Below, in pieces: positions 45,325-56,563 of a DNA stretch of 64,000 bases (position 1 is its first letter; each line of letters starts with the position of its first letter). The DNA comes from Pseudomonas alcaliphila JAB1 (GTDB lineage Bacteria; Pseudomonadota; Gammaproteobacteria; Pseudomonadales; Pseudomonadaceae): NCBI RefSeq assembly GCF_001941865.1, contig NZ_CP016162.1, positions 3,409,501 to 3,473,500 of the forward strand, given 5' to 3'. A model generated the notes under the pieces. It saw only the letters and a program-made list of their open reading frames with translations, ran no database searches and was not told the origin of the DNA. A program made the position numbers and the translations under genes.

Positions 45325-45546
45325 TACTGCCTGCGTCCTCAGCGATCCCTGCCCTGCTGGCAGTTCGATAGCAACTGACCTTGCAGTTGCTAGAAGCGTG
45401 CCAGACCTTCTGTAACGCATTCATTGACGCCTGCCCCTGCGCCCAGATCACAGCAGGCCTGGGCGACGCCTGAAACTGACGTTTTTTGTCACCCCTTTTC
45501 GGCGCCCTCTCTCATTCACCTCGCCCACAATGTCGCGCAAGTTTGC

Positions 45547-46764
45547 TCAGCCCTTCCCCGGTAACCAATCCGCCAGACTGACTCCGAACTGCTCCTCGCG
45601 CTCCGCTTGCAGGCGCTCCAGTCCCTCGCGCAATGCCGGATACCAGGGTTCGTCGAGCTGAGCGGGCAGTTGCGACAGAGTCGGCAACGGCCAAGGGCTG
45701 CACTCGAGCAACTGATGCAGGGAAAAATTGTGCAGATCACGGCATAGCACCCAGCCGCCGCCGCCGGCCTTGCAAGCCAGGTGCTCACGCTCGAGAAAGT
45801 CCATCACCTGGTTCCACTCGTCTTCCGGCAAACGCCAGCCAGCGCGCTGCATATCGCCGTAATGCAGGGCTTCGCCCTTCTGCTGGCGCTTGAGCAACAG
45901 GCGCAACACCACCAGCAGAACCAGTCCCTTGGGGATGGGTTCGCGACGCCAGTGCCGTGGTTGCGAGAGGCCGTACACCAGCTCGGCACCCAGCAGCACA
46001 ATCAACCAGGACAGATAGATCCACACCAGAAACAGCGGCACCGTGGCGAAGGCGCCGTAGATCAGGTGATAACCGGGAAACAGACGCACGTAGAGGCCGA
46101 ACAGCGCCTTGGCCACTTCGAACAGCACGGCGCTGAACAAGCCGCCCAGCACCGCATGACGCAAGGGCACCCGAGTATTGGGGACCGCCGCATAGAGCAA
46201 GGTGAAGGCCGCGATGCTCGATAGCAGCGGCGTGAAGGCAAGCAGCGTCTTGGCGCCGACCACTGCATCTGGCCCGGAAATCAGCGACAGCGAGGCGATA
46301 TAGGTACTGACCGCAAAACCTGCACCCAGTAACAAAGGTCCGAGGCTGAGAATCGCCCAGTACAGCAGGAAACTGGACATGCCGCGGCGCGGCTGGCGCA
46401 CCCGCCAGATCACGTTGAAGGTCTTTTCGATGGTTACCAGCATGAGGAAGGCGGTGACGGCCAGCAGCCCCACGCCAAACCAGGTCAACTGCCGCGCCTG
46501 GGTGGTGAACTCACGCAGATATTCCTGCACCGTCTCGCCAGTGGAAGGTACGAAATTGTTGAAGATGAACCCCTGGATTTCCTCGCCCACGCCCTTGAAC
46601 GCCGGAATCGCCGACAGCATGGCGAAGGTCACGGTCATCATCGGCACCACGGCGAACAGGGTGGTGTAGGTCAACGCTGCCGCGTTGCCCGCGCCACGGT
46701 TCTCCACGAAACGCTTACAGAGACTCAGCCAGAACCCCAGCCAGTCCTTTAAACGATGCAGCAT
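45547..46764 (-). CDS. YihY/UPF0761-family inner-membrane protein
   Basis: A 405-residue protein with about six TM helices in the first 280 residues ([25 protein letters not shown] start) and a cytoplasmic winged-helix-like C-terminal domain. Members were once named ribonuclease BN, but that assignment was wrong for E. coli; function is unknown. It is divergent from arsC. Confidence 0.9.
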   Translation of the reverse strand: MLHRLKDWLGFWLSLCKRFVENRGAGNAAALTYTTLFAVVPMMTVTFAMLSAIPAFKGVGEEIQGFIFNNFVPSTGETVQEYLREFTTQARQLTWFGVGLLAVTAFLMLVTIEKTFNVIWRVRQPRRGMSSFLLYWAILSLGPLLLGAGFAVSTYIASLSLISGPDAVVGAKTLLAFTPLLSSIAAFTLLYAAVPNTRVPLRHAVLGGLFSAVLFEVAKALFGLYVRLFPGYHLIYGAFATVPLFLVWIYLSWLIVLLGAELVYGLSQPRHWRREPIPKGLVLLVVLRLLLKRQQKGEALHYGDMQRAGWRLPEDEWNQVMDFLEREHLACKAGGGGWVLCRDLHNFSLHQLLECSPWPLPTLSQLPAQLDEPWYPALREGLERLQAEREEQFGVSLADWLPGKG

Positions 46765-46906
46765 GACCTCTCCTTAGCCCTCAAACCTAAACAGACAGAC
46801 AATACGCCGCGTAAAAAGGTCGCAGCAAAGCTGCCTCAGCGGTTTGCGTGCATCCGCGCATCAGGCGGTTAGAATAGCCGCCACTTCAAGCCGGATGCGA
46901 GCCACC

Positions 46907-47853
<947 letters not shown>

Positions 47854-47855
47854 AC

Positions 47856-48263
47856 GTGGCCCGAGCGAAGAAGCCCCTGCCCAGCCTTGAATGGCTGGAG
47901 CCACGGGTCAAACTCAGTCGAGCACTGAGCCTGTTCAGCTTTATCGCCCTGCTGACCCTGCTGCTGGTGTGGAACCTGGCCTTCGCCGATCTGCATGGCG
48001 CGCGGGTCGGCGTGGTGCTGGCCATTCAACTGTTGCCACTGGCGCTACTCGCCCCCGGCATGTTGCTAGGCAACGCCCGTGCCCATGCCTGGACCTGTTT
48101 CGTCGTCAACATCTACTTCATCCAGGGCGTACTGGCCGCCATCGACCCGGCGCGCGCACTGTTCGGAGCGTTGGAGGCGGTGATCAGCTTCGGCCTGTTC
48201 TGCACGGCCCTGCTCTACACCCGCTGGCGCTTTCAGTACGACCGTAAACTCGCAGGTGAATAA
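47856..48263 (+). CDS. DUF2069 membrane protein
   Basis: A 135-residue inner-membrane protein with four hydrophobic segments. It begins with GTG (VARAKKPLPS) just two bases after the wrbA stop, so it is translationally coupled. DUF2069 proteins accompany wrbA in gammaproteobacteria; function is unknown. Confidence 0.85.
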   Translation: MARAKKPLPSLEWLEPRVKLSRALSLFSFIALLTLLLVWNLAFADLHGARVGVVLAIQLLPLALLAPGMLLGNARAHAWTCFVVNIYFIQGVLAAIDPARALFGALEAVISFGLFCTALLYTRWRFQYDRKLAGE

Positions 48264-48273
48264 ACGTCCTGAT

Positions 48274-48340
48274 GTGGGAGCGAGCTCTGCTCGCGAAGCT
48301 CTTGTGCAGCTAAAAATTCGCGAGCAGAGCTCGCTCCTAC
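48274..48340. repeat. GTGGGAGCGAGCTCTGC palindrome between convergent genes
   Basis: Inverted arms GAGCGAGCTCTGCTCGCGAA and its complement separated by about 19 bases. It lies between the convergent DUF2069 and hda genes and probably ends both transcripts. This family is common in Pseudomonas intergenic space. Confidence 0.75.
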
Positions 48341-48359
48341 ATATGAGCTCCCGAAACAG

Positions 48360-49064
48360 TTACCAGCCCAGGGTTTCCTTGAGAAAGGGAATGGTCAGCT
48401 TGCGCTGGGCTTGTAGCGAGGCCTGATCCAGGCGTTCCAGCAGCTCGAACAACGCGCTCATGCTGCGTTCGCCACGGGTGAGGATGAAGCGGCCGACCTC
48501 ATCGCTCATCTGCAGGCCACGACGCGAGGCGCGCAGCTGCAGGGCGCGCAGCTTGTCCTCGTCGGACAGTTCATGCAGCTGGAAGACCAGCGCCAGGGTC
48601 AATCGCGACTTCAGATCGGGCAGTTGAATGGGCAGCTCACGCGGCGACATGGTGCCTGCCAGCAAAAGACGCCGGCCGCTGTCACGCAGACGGTTGAACA
48701 GGTGGAACAAACCCTCTTCCCAGTCGCTGCGGCCAGCTACTGCATCGAGATCATCGAGGCAGACCAGCTCGCACAGCTCAAGGTTGTCGAGCAGCTCCGG
48801 GCCGTGCTGCACCACTTCGCTGAGCGGCAGATACACCACCGCTTCGCCACGCTGCTCGAAACGCAGGCAGGCAGCTTGCAGCAAGTGGCTGCGCCCTACG
48901 CCCTCAGCGCCCCACAGATAGATCAGGCTTTCCGTCCAGCCGGCATCGGCCTCGCACAGACGCTCGACATAGCCCAGGGCCGCGGCATTGGCGCCGGGGT
49001 AGTAGTTGGCGAAGGTGGCGTCATCACGCAGACGCACCCCCAGAGGCAGCTGGATAGGTTTCAT
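48360..49064 (-). CDS. hda: DnaA regulatory inactivator Hda
   Basis: A 234-residue AAA+ protein that, bound to the beta clamp, stimulates hydrolysis of DnaA-ATP and limits re-initiation. The N-terminal clamp-binding motif is QLPLGV (residues 5-10). The P-loop region reads GAEGVGRSHLL, with Arg in place of the Walker Lys as in E. coli Hda. Walker B is LVCLDDLDA. Its start overlaps the stop of the AI-2E transporter gene. Confidence 0.93.
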   Translation of the reverse strand: MKPIQLPLGVRLRDDATFANYYPGANAAALGYVERLCEADAGWTESLIYLWGAEGVGRSHLLQAACLRFEQRGEAVVYLPLSEVVQHGPELLDNLELCELVCLDDLDAVAGRSDWEEGLFHLFNRLRDSGRRLLLAGTMSPRELPIQLPDLKSRLTLALVFQLHELSDEDKLRALQLRASRRGLQMSDEVGRFILTRGERSMSALFELLERLDQASLQAQRKLTIPFLKETLGW

Positions 49065-50152
49065 GCAGGGCTCGGCGGTTCGTCGGAACCGCTGTTGGAC
49101 TCTCCGTAAAGACCGGAAAGTTTATACAAATCATGGGCATGGCGCAGCAGAACCATGATCACCGCGGCCACCGGCAGGGCCAGCAGCACGCCGGTGAAGC
49201 CAAACAGCTGGCCGCCAGCGAGGATGGCGAAGATCACCGCCACCGGATGCAGGCCGATGCGATCGCCCACCAGCATGGGCGTGAGGACCATGCCTTCGAG
49301 CAACTGGCCGATCATGAACACCACGCCGATGCCGATCAGCGGATAGGGTTCGAGACCGAACTGGAACAGCGCAGCGGTCAACGCTGCACCGATACCGACG
49401 ATAAAGCCCATGTAGGGCACGATGCTCGCCAGTCCCGCCAGCACACCGATCAGCAATCCCAGCTCCAAGCCCACCAGCATCAGGCCAGCGGAATAGATGA
49501 CGCTCAGTGCCAGCATCACCAGCAATTGGCCGCGCAGGAAGGCGCCCAGTACTTCATGACATTCGCCCGCCAGCTTGACCACCAGCCCCTCGCGCTGGCG
49601 CGGCAGCAGGCGGCGCACCCGCTCGACCAGCACATCCCAGTCGCGCATCAGGTAGAAGCTCACCACCGGAATCAGCAGCAGGTTGCCCAGCCAGGCCAGC
49701 AGCGCCAGGCCTGAAGAAGTCGCCTGAGCCAGCACCGCCTTGAGCACGTCGGTGGTCTTGCCGATGTTGTCGGTAAAGACCTGCTTGAGCTGATCGACCT
49801 GCAGCAGATCATTCTGCAGGCCCAGGTGCGACTGCGACCAGGGCAAGGCCGTGCCCTGCAGCCAGTCGAGCATCTCCGGCGCCAGTTGATACAGGCGCAC
49901 CAGTTGCCGCCCCAGCATGGGCACCAATACCAGCAGCAGGATCAGCAACAGCAGCGAGAACAGCGTGAACACCACCACCACACCGCCGGTGCGCGACAGG
50001 CGATGCCGCTCGAGACGGTCGACCAGCGGGTCCCCCAGGTAGGCCAGCAGGATGCCGATCAGGAACGGGGAAAGAATCGGGTGTAGCAGGTACAGCAGCC
50101 AGCCGAGCAGAAACAGCCCAGCCATCCATAGCCAACGGGTGGAATCGGTCAT
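49061..50152 (-). CDS. AI-2E/PerM-family transporter
   Basis: A 363-residue inner-membrane protein with about eight TM helices. It has the typical family N-terminus (LLHPILSPFLIGILLAYLGDPLVDRLE) and GLASIVPYMGFIVGI near residue 240. Substrates vary in the family and cannot be assigned. Its stop overlaps the hda start (four bases), so the two are co-transcribed. Confidence 0.9.
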   Translation of the reverse strand: MTDSTRWLWMAGLFLLGWLLYLLHPILSPFLIGILLAYLGDPLVDRLERHRLSRTGGVVVVFTLFSLLLLILLLVLVPMLGRQLVRLYQLAPEMLDWLQGTALPWSQSHLGLQNDLLQVDQLKQVFTDNIGKTTDVLKAVLAQATSSGLALLAWLGNLLLIPVVSFYLMRDWDVLVERVRRLLPRQREGLVVKLAGECHEVLGAFLRGQLLVMLALSVIYSAGLMLVGLELGLLIGVLAGLASIVPYMGFIVGIGAALTAALFQFGLEPYPLIGIGVVFMIGQLLEGMVLTPMLVGDRIGLHPVAVIFAILAGGQLFGFTGVLLALPVAAVIMVLLRHAHDLYKLSGLYGESNSGSDEPPSPA

Positions 50153-50225
50153 GCTCGCGTCCTCGATGCGAAACGGCGCCAGGAAGGCGCCGCGTAACTG
50201 GGCTGTGGTCTAGCCGGCGCCAATT

Positions 50226-51266
50226 CTACCAGCGAAAGCGCAACTGATCGGTGCGCGGTTTCACCTGAGGAGCCTCGGTTGCACCCGTTTCAGAAGCCTC
50301 TACCGGCGCTGCGGCGTCGAGCGGCTCGCTGACTTCCTGCAACTGCCCCAGTGCCAGCTGCGCGCGCAGCTGCTCCGGGCTGGCGCTGACCTGATAGACC
50401 AGGCGCTGGCCGTCGATCTCCTGCAAACGTGCAGCGAAGGGTTCGAGCAAACGCTCCAGCGCCGCGAAACGCCCCAGGTCGGCGCCCTCGATGACCAACG
50501 TCAGGCTCTGCGCCGCGCCGGGCTTGACGACGAAACGCGGCGCCAGGCGCTCGGCCACGGCCAACAGCACTGCATCAGCCAGCGCCGCCTGATCGGCGGC
50601 CTCAGCCTTGCCCTGCTCACGCTCGTCGCCCAGCCACAGGCGCCAGGTTGCCTGCCAGTTGCCGCCGCTTTCGGTCGCCTGCACGGCCAGCAAGGCATCG
50701 GCGCCGTAGCGCTCGGAGGCCTCACGCAGCGCCTGTGGATCGTTGGCCAGCAGCGTATCGGCATTGCCCAGCGCCTGCTCGCTGAGGTCCGCCAGGGGCA
50801 GACGCAGCGGCAGACCACGATGCTGAGCAGCATCGCGCAGCAGTGCCGATGCACTCTGGCTTTCACCAACCAGTTGGCTGCCTTCCGGCGACTCGTTGAG
50901 CCACCAGGTCAGGATGGCCGGACGATTGGCGCCCCACAAAGCCAGGCCAGCCTGGCGCAGTTGCTGATCGGTACTGGCCGGATCGAACTCGACCAACAGC
51001 GCGTCGCCTTCATAACCGTACTGGCTGACGATCTGTTGCGGGTCCTTGCGCAGGCCTTCCAAGCCGGCGCTCTGCAGCGCCTTGGCATCACCGGTCAAAC
51101 GCAGCACCAGGGTCTGCAGGGCCTTCTGCATGGCCGCGTCGCGGCTTTCCGGCTGTTGATCCGCCACCGGTTCACGCACCTGATAAAGACCGGTAACCGG
51201 CGCGGCCAGTGCTGGCAGGCTCAGGAGCGACAGACAGAAGAACAGCAGGCGGATGGGCAAACGCAT
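50226..51266 (-). CDS. DUF2066 periplasmic protein
   Basis: A 346-residue secreted protein with signal peptide (1-20, LALA before APV). The N-terminal part VTGLYQVREPVADQQPESRDAAMQKAL is characteristic of DUF2066. The C-terminus is low-complexity (EPLDAAAPVEASETGATEAP). It is the first gene of the minus-strand DUF2066, AI-2E, hda set and is divergent from purM. Function unknown. Confidence 0.85.
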   Translation of the reverse strand: MRLPIRLLFFCLSLLSLPALAAPVTGLYQVREPVADQQPESRDAAMQKALQTLVLRLTGDAKALQSAGLEGLRKDPQQIVSQYGYEGDALLVEFDPASTDQQLRQAGLALWGANRPAILTWWLNESPEGSQLVGESQSASALLRDAAQHRGLPLRLPLADLSEQALGNADTLLANDPQALREASERYGADALLAVQATESGGNWQATWRLWLGDEREQGKAEAADQAALADAVLLAVAERLAPRFVVKPGAAQSLTLVIEGADLGRFAALERLLEPFAARLQEIDGQRLVYQVSASPEQLRAQLALGQLQEVSEPLDAAAPVEASETGATEAPQVKPRTDQLRFRW

Positions 51267-51512
51267 TGGGTGGACTCTCGCAAGGGATGGCCGCACGGCG
51301 GGCAGGCACAAAGGCCTATACCTTAAACAGCCGCTCAAGCCCCGGCAACCAGAGCCAGCGCCTGCGACGAAGCGCATGCACGCGAGTGGCCGCTGCCGGG
51401 CAAGCCTGATAAAATCGCGCGCCTTCGCCAGCCGGTACGCGCGCCGGGCTCCTTGGATGAGCCCGCGCCACGTCGGCGCCTACACGAACTCCCCATCCAA
51501 AGGCCCGGATCT

Positions 51513-52571
51513 ATGAGCAAGCAACCCGCCATCAGCTACAAGGACGCAGGCGTCGACATCGATGCCGGTGAAGCCCTGGTCGAACGCATCAAAGGCGTCG
51601 CCAAGCGCACTGCGCGTCCGGAAGTCATGGGTGGCCTGGGCGGCTTCGGCGCCCTGTGCGAGATCCCGGCCGGCTACAAGCAGCCCGTACTGGTGTCCGG
51701 CACCGACGGCGTCGGCACCAAACTGCGCCTGGCACTGAACCTGAACAAGCACGACAGCATCGGCCAGGACCTGGTCGCCATGTGCGTCAACGACCTGGTG
51801 GTGTGCGGCGCCGAGCCGCTGTTCTTCCTCGACTACTACGCCACCGGCAAGCTCAACGTCGACGTCGCCGCCACCGTGGTCACCGGCATTGGCGCCGGTT
51901 GCGAGCTGGCTGGCTGCTCCCTGGTCGGTGGTGAAACCGCGGAAATGCCGGGCATGTACGAAGGCGAAGACTACGACCTGGCCGGCTTCTGCGTTGGCGT
52001 GGTGGAAAAGAGCGAAATCATCGACGGCTCCAAGGTCATCACTGGCGACGCGCTGATCGCCCTGCCCTCCTCCGGCCCGCACTCCAACGGCTACTCGCTG
52101 ATCCGCAAGATCATCGAAGTCTCCGGCGCCGACATCGAGCAGGTGCAACTGGATGGCAAGGCCCTGACCGACCTGCTGATGGCGCCGACCCGTATCTACG
52201 TCAAGCCGCTGCTCAAGCTGATCAAGGACACCGGTGCGGTCAAGGCCATGGCCCACATCACCGGCGGCGGCCTGCTGGACAACATCCCGCGTGTGCTGCC
52301 GCAAGGCGCCCAGGCAGTGATCGACGTGGCCAGCTGGAATCGTCCGGCGGTGTTCGACTGGCTGCAGGAACAAGGCAACGTCGACGAACATGAAATGCAC
52401 CGCGTGCTGAACTGCGGCGTCGGCATGGTCATCTGCGTCGCTCAGGATCAGGTCGAAACCGCCCTGGCCAGCCTGCGCGCCAGCGGCGAGCAACCTTGGG
52501 TCATCGGCCAGATCACCGAAGCGGCAGAAGGTGCAGCCCAGGTTCAGCTGAACAACCTGAAAGCCCACTGA
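51513..52571 (+). CDS. purM: Phosphoribosylformylglycinamidine cyclo-ligase
   Basis: A 352-residue AIR synthetase, fifth step of purine synthesis. The start [17 protein letters not shown], the [12 protein letters not shown] motif (near residue 66) and [11 protein letters not shown] (near 142) are diagnostic. Its stop shares a base with the purN start (TGATG), so the two are translationally coupled. Confidence 0.97.
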   Translation: MSKQPAISYKDAGVDIDAGEALVERIKGVAKRTARPEVMGGLGGFGALCEIPAGYKQPVLVSGTDGVGTKLRLALNLNKHDSIGQDLVAMCVNDLVVCGAEPLFFLDYYATGKLNVDVAATVVTGIGAGCELAGCSLVGGETAEMPGMYEGEDYDLAGFCVGVVEKSEIIDGSKVITGDALIALPSSGPHSNGYSLIRKIIEVSGADIEQVQLDGKALTDLLMAPTRIYVKPLLKLIKDTGAVKAMAHITGGGLLDNIPRVLPQGAQAVIDVASWNRPAVFDWLQEQGNVDEHEMHRVLNCGVGMVICVAQDQVETALASLRASGEQPWVIGQITEAAEGAAQVQLNNLKAH

Positions 52572-53215
52572 TGCCCTGCAATGTCGTCGTCCTGATCTCC
52601 GGGTCAGGCAGCAATCTGCAAGCGCTGATCGACAGCGTCGCCCACGACGGCAATCCGGCCCGCATCGCCGCGGTCATCTGCAACCGCGCCGGTGCCTACG
52701 GCCTGGAGCGGGCGAAACAGGCCGGGATCACCACCGAACTGCTTGATCACAAGCAGTTCGACGGCCGCGAAGCCTTCGATGCCGCCCTGATCCAGGCCAT
52801 CGATGCCCACCAGCCTGACCTGGTGGTACTGGCCGGTTTCATGCGCATCCTCACGCCTGGCTTCGTTCAGCACTATTCAGGCCGCCTGCTCAATATCCAC
52901 CCGTCACTGCTGCCCAAGCACAAAGGCCTGCACACTCATCAACGAGCTATCGAAGCCGGCGACAGCGAACACGGCTGCAGCGTGCACTTCGTGACAGAGG
53001 AACTCGATGGTGGCCCTCTGGTCGTACAAGCTGTGTTGCCAGTCATGGCAGACGACACGGCCGAAAGCCTTGCGCGCCGCGTGCATCAGCAGGAACACCA
53101 GATCTATCCTCTGGCTGTACGCTGGTTTGCCGAAGGCCGCTTGCGTCTTGGCGCTCAAGGCGCAATGCTGGATGGCCTGCCGCTGCCCGCCAGCGGCCAC
53201 CTGATTCGAACCTAG
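52571..53215 (+). CDS. purN: Phosphoribosylglycinamide formyltransferase 1
   Basis: A 214-residue folate-dependent GAR transformylase. ISGSGSNLQALID binds the phosphate; the catalytic triad motif NIHPSLLPKHKG lies near residue 108, and the Asp in EELDGGPLV near 146. It is coupled to purM and precedes the DUF3108 gene by eight bases. Confidence 0.97.
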   Translation: MPCNVVVLISGSGSNLQALIDSVAHDGNPARIAAVICNRAGAYGLERAKQAGITTELLDHKQFDGREAFDAALIQAIDAHQPDLVVLAGFMRILTPGFVQHYSGRLLNIHPSLLPKHKGLHTHQRAIEAGDSEHGCSVHFVTEELDGGPLVVQAVLPVMADDTAESLARRVHQQEHQIYPLAVRWFAEGRLRLGAQGAMLDGLPLPASGHLIRT

Positions 53216-53223
53216 GAGACTCT

Positions 53224-53940
53224 ATGCGTCGCGCCCTGCTGTTCGCCCTGACACTGTTCAGCCTGCCCGCCCTTGCCGAGGATCTGCAGCCTTTCTCCGC
53301 CAGCTACACCGCGGACTGGAAGCAGCTGCCGGTCAGTGGTAGCGCCGAGCGCAGCCTCAAGCGCGAAGACGACGGCCGCTGGACCCTCAACTTCGAAGCC
53401 TCGATGCTGGTCGCCGGCCTCACCGAAGAGAGCACCTTCCGCGTCGACAACGGTGCCCTGCTGCCGCTGACCTACCGCCTCAACCGTAGCGGCCTGGGCA
53501 AAGGCAAGAAGGTCGAGCAGGATTTCGACTGGGAACAGAAGCAGGTCATCGGCACCGACCGTGGCGACGCCGTACGCCTCCCGCTCAATCGCGGCCTGCT
53601 GGACAAGTCGACCTACCAGGTCGCCCTGCAACAGGACGTCGCCGCCGGCAAGAAGAGCGTGAGCTATCAGGTGGTCGACGGTGACGAAATCGAAACCTAC
53701 GACTTCCGTGTGCTGGGCGAAGAAGTGGTGCGCACCAAGGCTGGCCTGATCGACGCGATCAAGGTCGAGCGCGTGCGTGACCCCACGCAAAGCACCCGCA
53801 AGACCGTACTGTGGTTCGCCAAGGACTGGGGCCACCTGCTAGTGCGCCTGCATCAGGTGGAGACCGACGGCAAGGAATACCAGATCATGCTCAAGGAAGG
53901 TACTGTCGCCGGCAAGTCGGTGGAAGGTCGTCGCGACTGA
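53224..53940 (+). CDS. DUF3108 periplasmic protein
   Basis: A 238-residue protein with a signal peptide (1-19, ALA before EDL). The mature part is beta-rich (PFSASYTADWKQLPVSGSAER) and fits DUF3108, which commonly follows purN in Pseudomonas. Function unknown. It is third in the purMN operon and is followed by a terminator. Confidence 0.88.
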   Translation: MRRALLFALTLFSLPALAEDLQPFSASYTADWKQLPVSGSAERSLKREDDGRWTLNFEASMLVAGLTEESTFRVDNGALLPLTYRLNRSGLGKGKKVEQDFDWEQKQVIGTDRGDAVRLPLNRGLLDKSTYQVALQQDVAAGKKSVSYQVVDGDEIETYDFRVLGEEVVRTKAGLIDAIKVERVRDPTQSTRKTVLWFAKDWGHLLVRLHQVETDGKEYQIMLKEGTVAGKSVEGRRD

Positions 53941-53953
53941 TCTGCAACCAAAT

Positions 53954-53982
53954 AAAAAACCGGGCCATTGCCCGGTTTTTTA
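53954..53982 (+). terminator. Rho-independent terminator of purMN-DUF3108
   Basis: AAAAAACCGGGC and GCCCGGTTTTTT around a CATT loop. The A-rich and T-rich flanks make it bidirectional in principle. Confidence 0.92.
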
Positions 53983-54033
53983 TTGACCGCCGTAAACGCT
54001 GACAGACAGCGCCAGCCCTGGCCTCTCAATTAC

Positions 54034-54135
54034 GTAGGGTGCGCCGTGTGTTCAGCCGGGGGACATAGGTGCGCACCAAAGAGGTAGCTCCGGCATTTCG
54101 GTGCGCACAGCCTGGGCGGCCCCGCGACACCCTAC
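54034..54135. repeat. GTAGGGTGCGC-type long palindrome
   Basis: Outer arms GTAGGGTGCGC and CACCCTAC enclose a second pair (GGTGCGCACC and GGTGCGCACA). It is related to 26197-26255 and occupies the gap between DUF3108 and amt. Confidence 0.65.
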
Positions 54136-54170
54136 GAAGGCTGATCCAAAACCAGACAAAGCGACCTTTC

Positions 54171-54242
54171 GTAGGAGCCCCGCCTCGGGGCGAAGCTTTC
54201 GAGCTGGCGCCGCACCGGTTCGCGGCGGGGCGCCGCTCCTAC
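54171..54242. repeat. Palindromic repeat (GTAGGAGC family), second copy
   Basis: GTAGGAGCCCCGCC...GGCGGGGCGCCGCTCCTAC, the inverted-orientation relative of 11329-11401. With the adjacent repeat it fills the 300-base gap upstream of the amt stop; I see no gene there. Confidence 0.75.
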
Positions 54243-54297
54243 TATTCGACGCATCCTTGCCTGTTCCGGGCGCTGGCTGGCAGCACCCGGTAATAGC

Positions 54298-55506
54298 TCA
54301 ATCCTGACTCACCGCGCCGATCTTGTGGATCGACAGGTCGGCGCCGTTGTATTCCTCTTCCTGACTCAGGCGAATGCCCAGCGACGCCTTGAGCAGGCCG
54401 TACACCACGAAGCCACCGACCAGCGCGACCACCACGCCCAGCGCAGTGCCGATCACCTGGCTGGCCAGGCTGACGCCACCCAGGCCACCGAATGCTTCAA
54501 GGCCGAAGATGCCGCAGGCAATGCCACCCCAGATGCCGCACAGGCCATGCAGCGGCCAGACGCCGAGCACGTCATCGATCTTCCACTTCACCTGAGTCGC
54601 GGTGAATGCCCAGACGAATAGCGCACCGGCAATCGCGCCAGTGACCAGGGCGCCAATCGGATGCATCAGGTCCGAGCCGGCGCATATCGCTACTAGGCCG
54701 GCGAGCGGGCCGTTGTGCAGAAAGCCTGGGTCATTGCGCCCCACCAGCAGCGCGGCGACGGTGCCACCGACCATGGCCATCAGCGAGTTGACCGCCACCA
54801 GGCCACTGACGCCCTCGAGCGTCTGCGCACTCATCACGTTGAAGCCGAACCAGCCGATGATCAGGATCCACGAGCCCAGCGCCAGGAATGGAATGTTCGA
54901 CGGCGCCATGGCCACCAGCTTGCCGTCGCGATAGCGACCATTGCGGCGCCCCAGCAGCAGCACCGCGCCGAACGCCAACCAGCCGCCCATGGCATGCACC
55001 ACCACCGAACCGGCGAAGTCATGAAAGCCCGCGCCGAAACGAGTCTCGAGCCAGGCCTGGAAGCCGTAGTTGCCGTTCCAGATCATGCCTTCGAAGAAGG
55101 GATAGACGAACGCCACGATCAATGCAGTGGCACATAGCTGCGGGCCGAACTTGGCGCGCTCGGCGATACCACCGGAGATGATTGCCGGAATCGCCGCGGC
55201 GAAGGTCAGCAGGAAGAAGAACTTCACCAGACCGTACCCGTGGTTCTCCGTCAGCACCGCCGCCGGCTCGAAGAAGTTGATGCCGTAGGCGATCCAGTAG
55301 CCGATGAAGAAATACGCCAGGGCGGAAATGGCGAAATCCGAAAGAATCTTCGATAGCGCATTGACCTGGTTTTTCTGCCGCACCGTTCCCACTTCGAGGA
55401 AGGCAAACCCGGCGTGCATGGCCAGGACCATGATTGCACCGAGCAGGATGAACAGGGTATTGGAGCCGTGGATCAGCGTGGCCACGGCACTGTTGATGTT
55501 TTCCAT
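54298..55506 (-). CDS. Ammonium transporter (Amt/MEP/Rh family)
   Basis: A 402-residue inner-membrane ammonium channel with about 11 TM helices. The pore histidines are in VVHAMGG and WPLHGLCG, and the external gate region includes GTLFILLG-type helix 1 and EVGTVRQKNQVN. The ATG at 55504-55506 gives MENINSAVATL, without a cleavable signal. No glnK lies beside it, unlike the usual glnK-amtB pair. The long upstream gap may hold an NtrC-dependent promoter, which I could not fix. Confidence 0.93.
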   Translation of the reverse strand: MENINSAVATLIHGSNTLFILLGAIMVLAMHAGFAFLEVGTVRQKNQVNALSKILSDFAISALAYFFIGYWIAYGINFFEPAAVLTENHGYGLVKFFFLLTFAAAIPAIISGGIAERAKFGPQLCATALIVAFVYPFFEGMIWNGNYGFQAWLETRFGAGFHDFAGSVVVHAMGGWLAFGAVLLLGRRNGRYRDGKLVAMAPSNIPFLALGSWILIIGWFGFNVMSAQTLEGVSGLVAVNSLMAMVGGTVAALLVGRNDPGFLHNGPLAGLVAICAGSDLMHPIGALVTGAIAGALFVWAFTATQVKWKIDDVLGVWPLHGLCGIWGGIACGIFGLEAFGGLGGVSLASQVIGTALGVVVALVGGFVVYGLLKASLGIRLSQEEEYNGADLSIHKIGAVSQD

Positions 55507-55877
55507 CGAGAAAGAAAACTCCGGAGGCAGAAAAAAAGCACCAAACGAAGGCACAAAACCGAAGATACGCACCACAATGCAGCCAGCACATGCAGCGCGC
55601 CCTCGAAAAGTGCCGTTTGGCGGCCCCAAAATGGCGCCACCAAAGATCGACTGACCGATGCTTATTTCTTGTTAATCAAATGGTTATGCGCGAAATTGAC
55701 CATCCTGAGCTGCATCGAGAAGGCCTCATCACAGGGCATTTCGCGACCTTCGCGCACCAGCAAAAGGCAATCGCTATACCAAACACCAAACCGGTCACTT
55801 CACGACTATTCTTGCGGAACCCTCACGCTGCAGAGCACTCGTAAACAGTACATACCCAACGCAGAGGACTGCTCACC
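55507..55877. other. Divergent intergenic region between amt and the YqjD-like gene
   Basis: About 370 bases without a credible gene. Candidate GG-N10-GC spacings for sigma-54 occur but none match TGGCAC-N5-TTGCA well. A locally AT-rich stretch sits at 55655-55700. Confidence 0.5.
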
Positions 55878-56195
55878 ATGCCACGCAAAGCCGCTACTCC
55901 AAGCACCAAGGACGCCCTGCTGGATGAATTCCAGGCTCTGGTCAGCGACACCGAGAAGCTCCTGCAACATTCCGCCAGCCTGGCTGGTGAACAGGCCGAA
56001 GCGCTGCGCGATGACATTCGCAGCAGTCTTGACCGTGCCCGTGACACCTTGCACAAAGCCGAGTCCGGCCTGCGCGAACAGGGCAAGATCGCCGTCGACG
56101 CCACCGAGGATTACGTGCACAAACACCCGTGGCAGGCGCTCGGCCTGTCGGCCGCTATCGGCCTGGTGCTCGGCCTGCTGATCAGCCGCCGTTGA
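55878..56195 (+). CDS. DUF883/YqjD-ElaB family protein
   Basis: A 105-residue protein with a helical coiled N-terminal region and a single C-terminal TM (WQALGLSAAIGLVLGLLISRR) with glycine zipper spacing. YqjD/ElaB proteins are tail-anchored, ribosome-associated, stationary-phase proteins in E. coli. It starts a three-gene set with YqjE- and YqjK-like proteins. Confidence 0.9.
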   Translation: MPRKAATPSTKDALLDEFQALVSDTEKLLQHSASLAGEQAEALRDDIRSSLDRARDTLHKAESGLREQGKIAVDATEDYVHKHPWQALGLSAAIGLVLGLLISRR

Positions 56196-56203
56196 CAGCG
56201 CCC

Positions 56204-56563
56204 ATGTCCAACGGCCCCTCGCCACGGCGCCTGGGAGCAGCCCTGTTGGGCCTGCTCCAGGGCCACGTGGCGCTGCTGGCCCATGAGCTCGAAGACCAAC
56301 GCGACCAGGCACTGCGTGCGCTGCTCCTTGGCGGTCTGTGCCTGGCCTTCGCCCTGCTCCTGCTGATAGGTCTGTCCGCTCTGCTGCTGATCGTCTACTG
56401 GGATACGCACCGCCTGGCAGTCGCCACCGGCCTGTGCCTGTTCTACGGCTTCGGTCTGCTCGGTTGCGGCGCCTGGCTGCTGACCAGTCTGCGCAACGCC
56501 GAGCCGCCGTTCAGCGCCAGCCTTGAAGAACTGCAACGTGACCGCGAGCAACTGCTGCCATGA
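56204..56563 (+). CDS. YqjE-like/phage holin-family membrane protein
   Basis: A 119-residue protein with two TM helices (about 39-66 and 72-95) after an amphipathic start. The ATG at 56204 lies eight bases after the preceding stop, and its own stop overlaps the next start. YqjE-type proteins pair with YqjD; the holin name reflects topology only. Confidence 0.85.
   Translation: MSNGPSPRRLGAALLGLLQGHVALLAHELEDQRDQALRALLLGGLCLAFALLLLIGLSALLLIVYWDTHRLAVATGLCLFYGFGLLGCGAWLLTSLRNAEPPFSASLEELQRDREQLLP

Noticed and set aside
48274..48340. CRISPR-like repeat
   Set aside because: It is a single inverted repeat, not direct repeats with spacers. No CRISPR array was seen anywhere in the window.
55507..55877. 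Sigma-54 promoter for amt
   Set aside because: GG-N10-GC spacings exist but the surrounding bases do not match the consensus.
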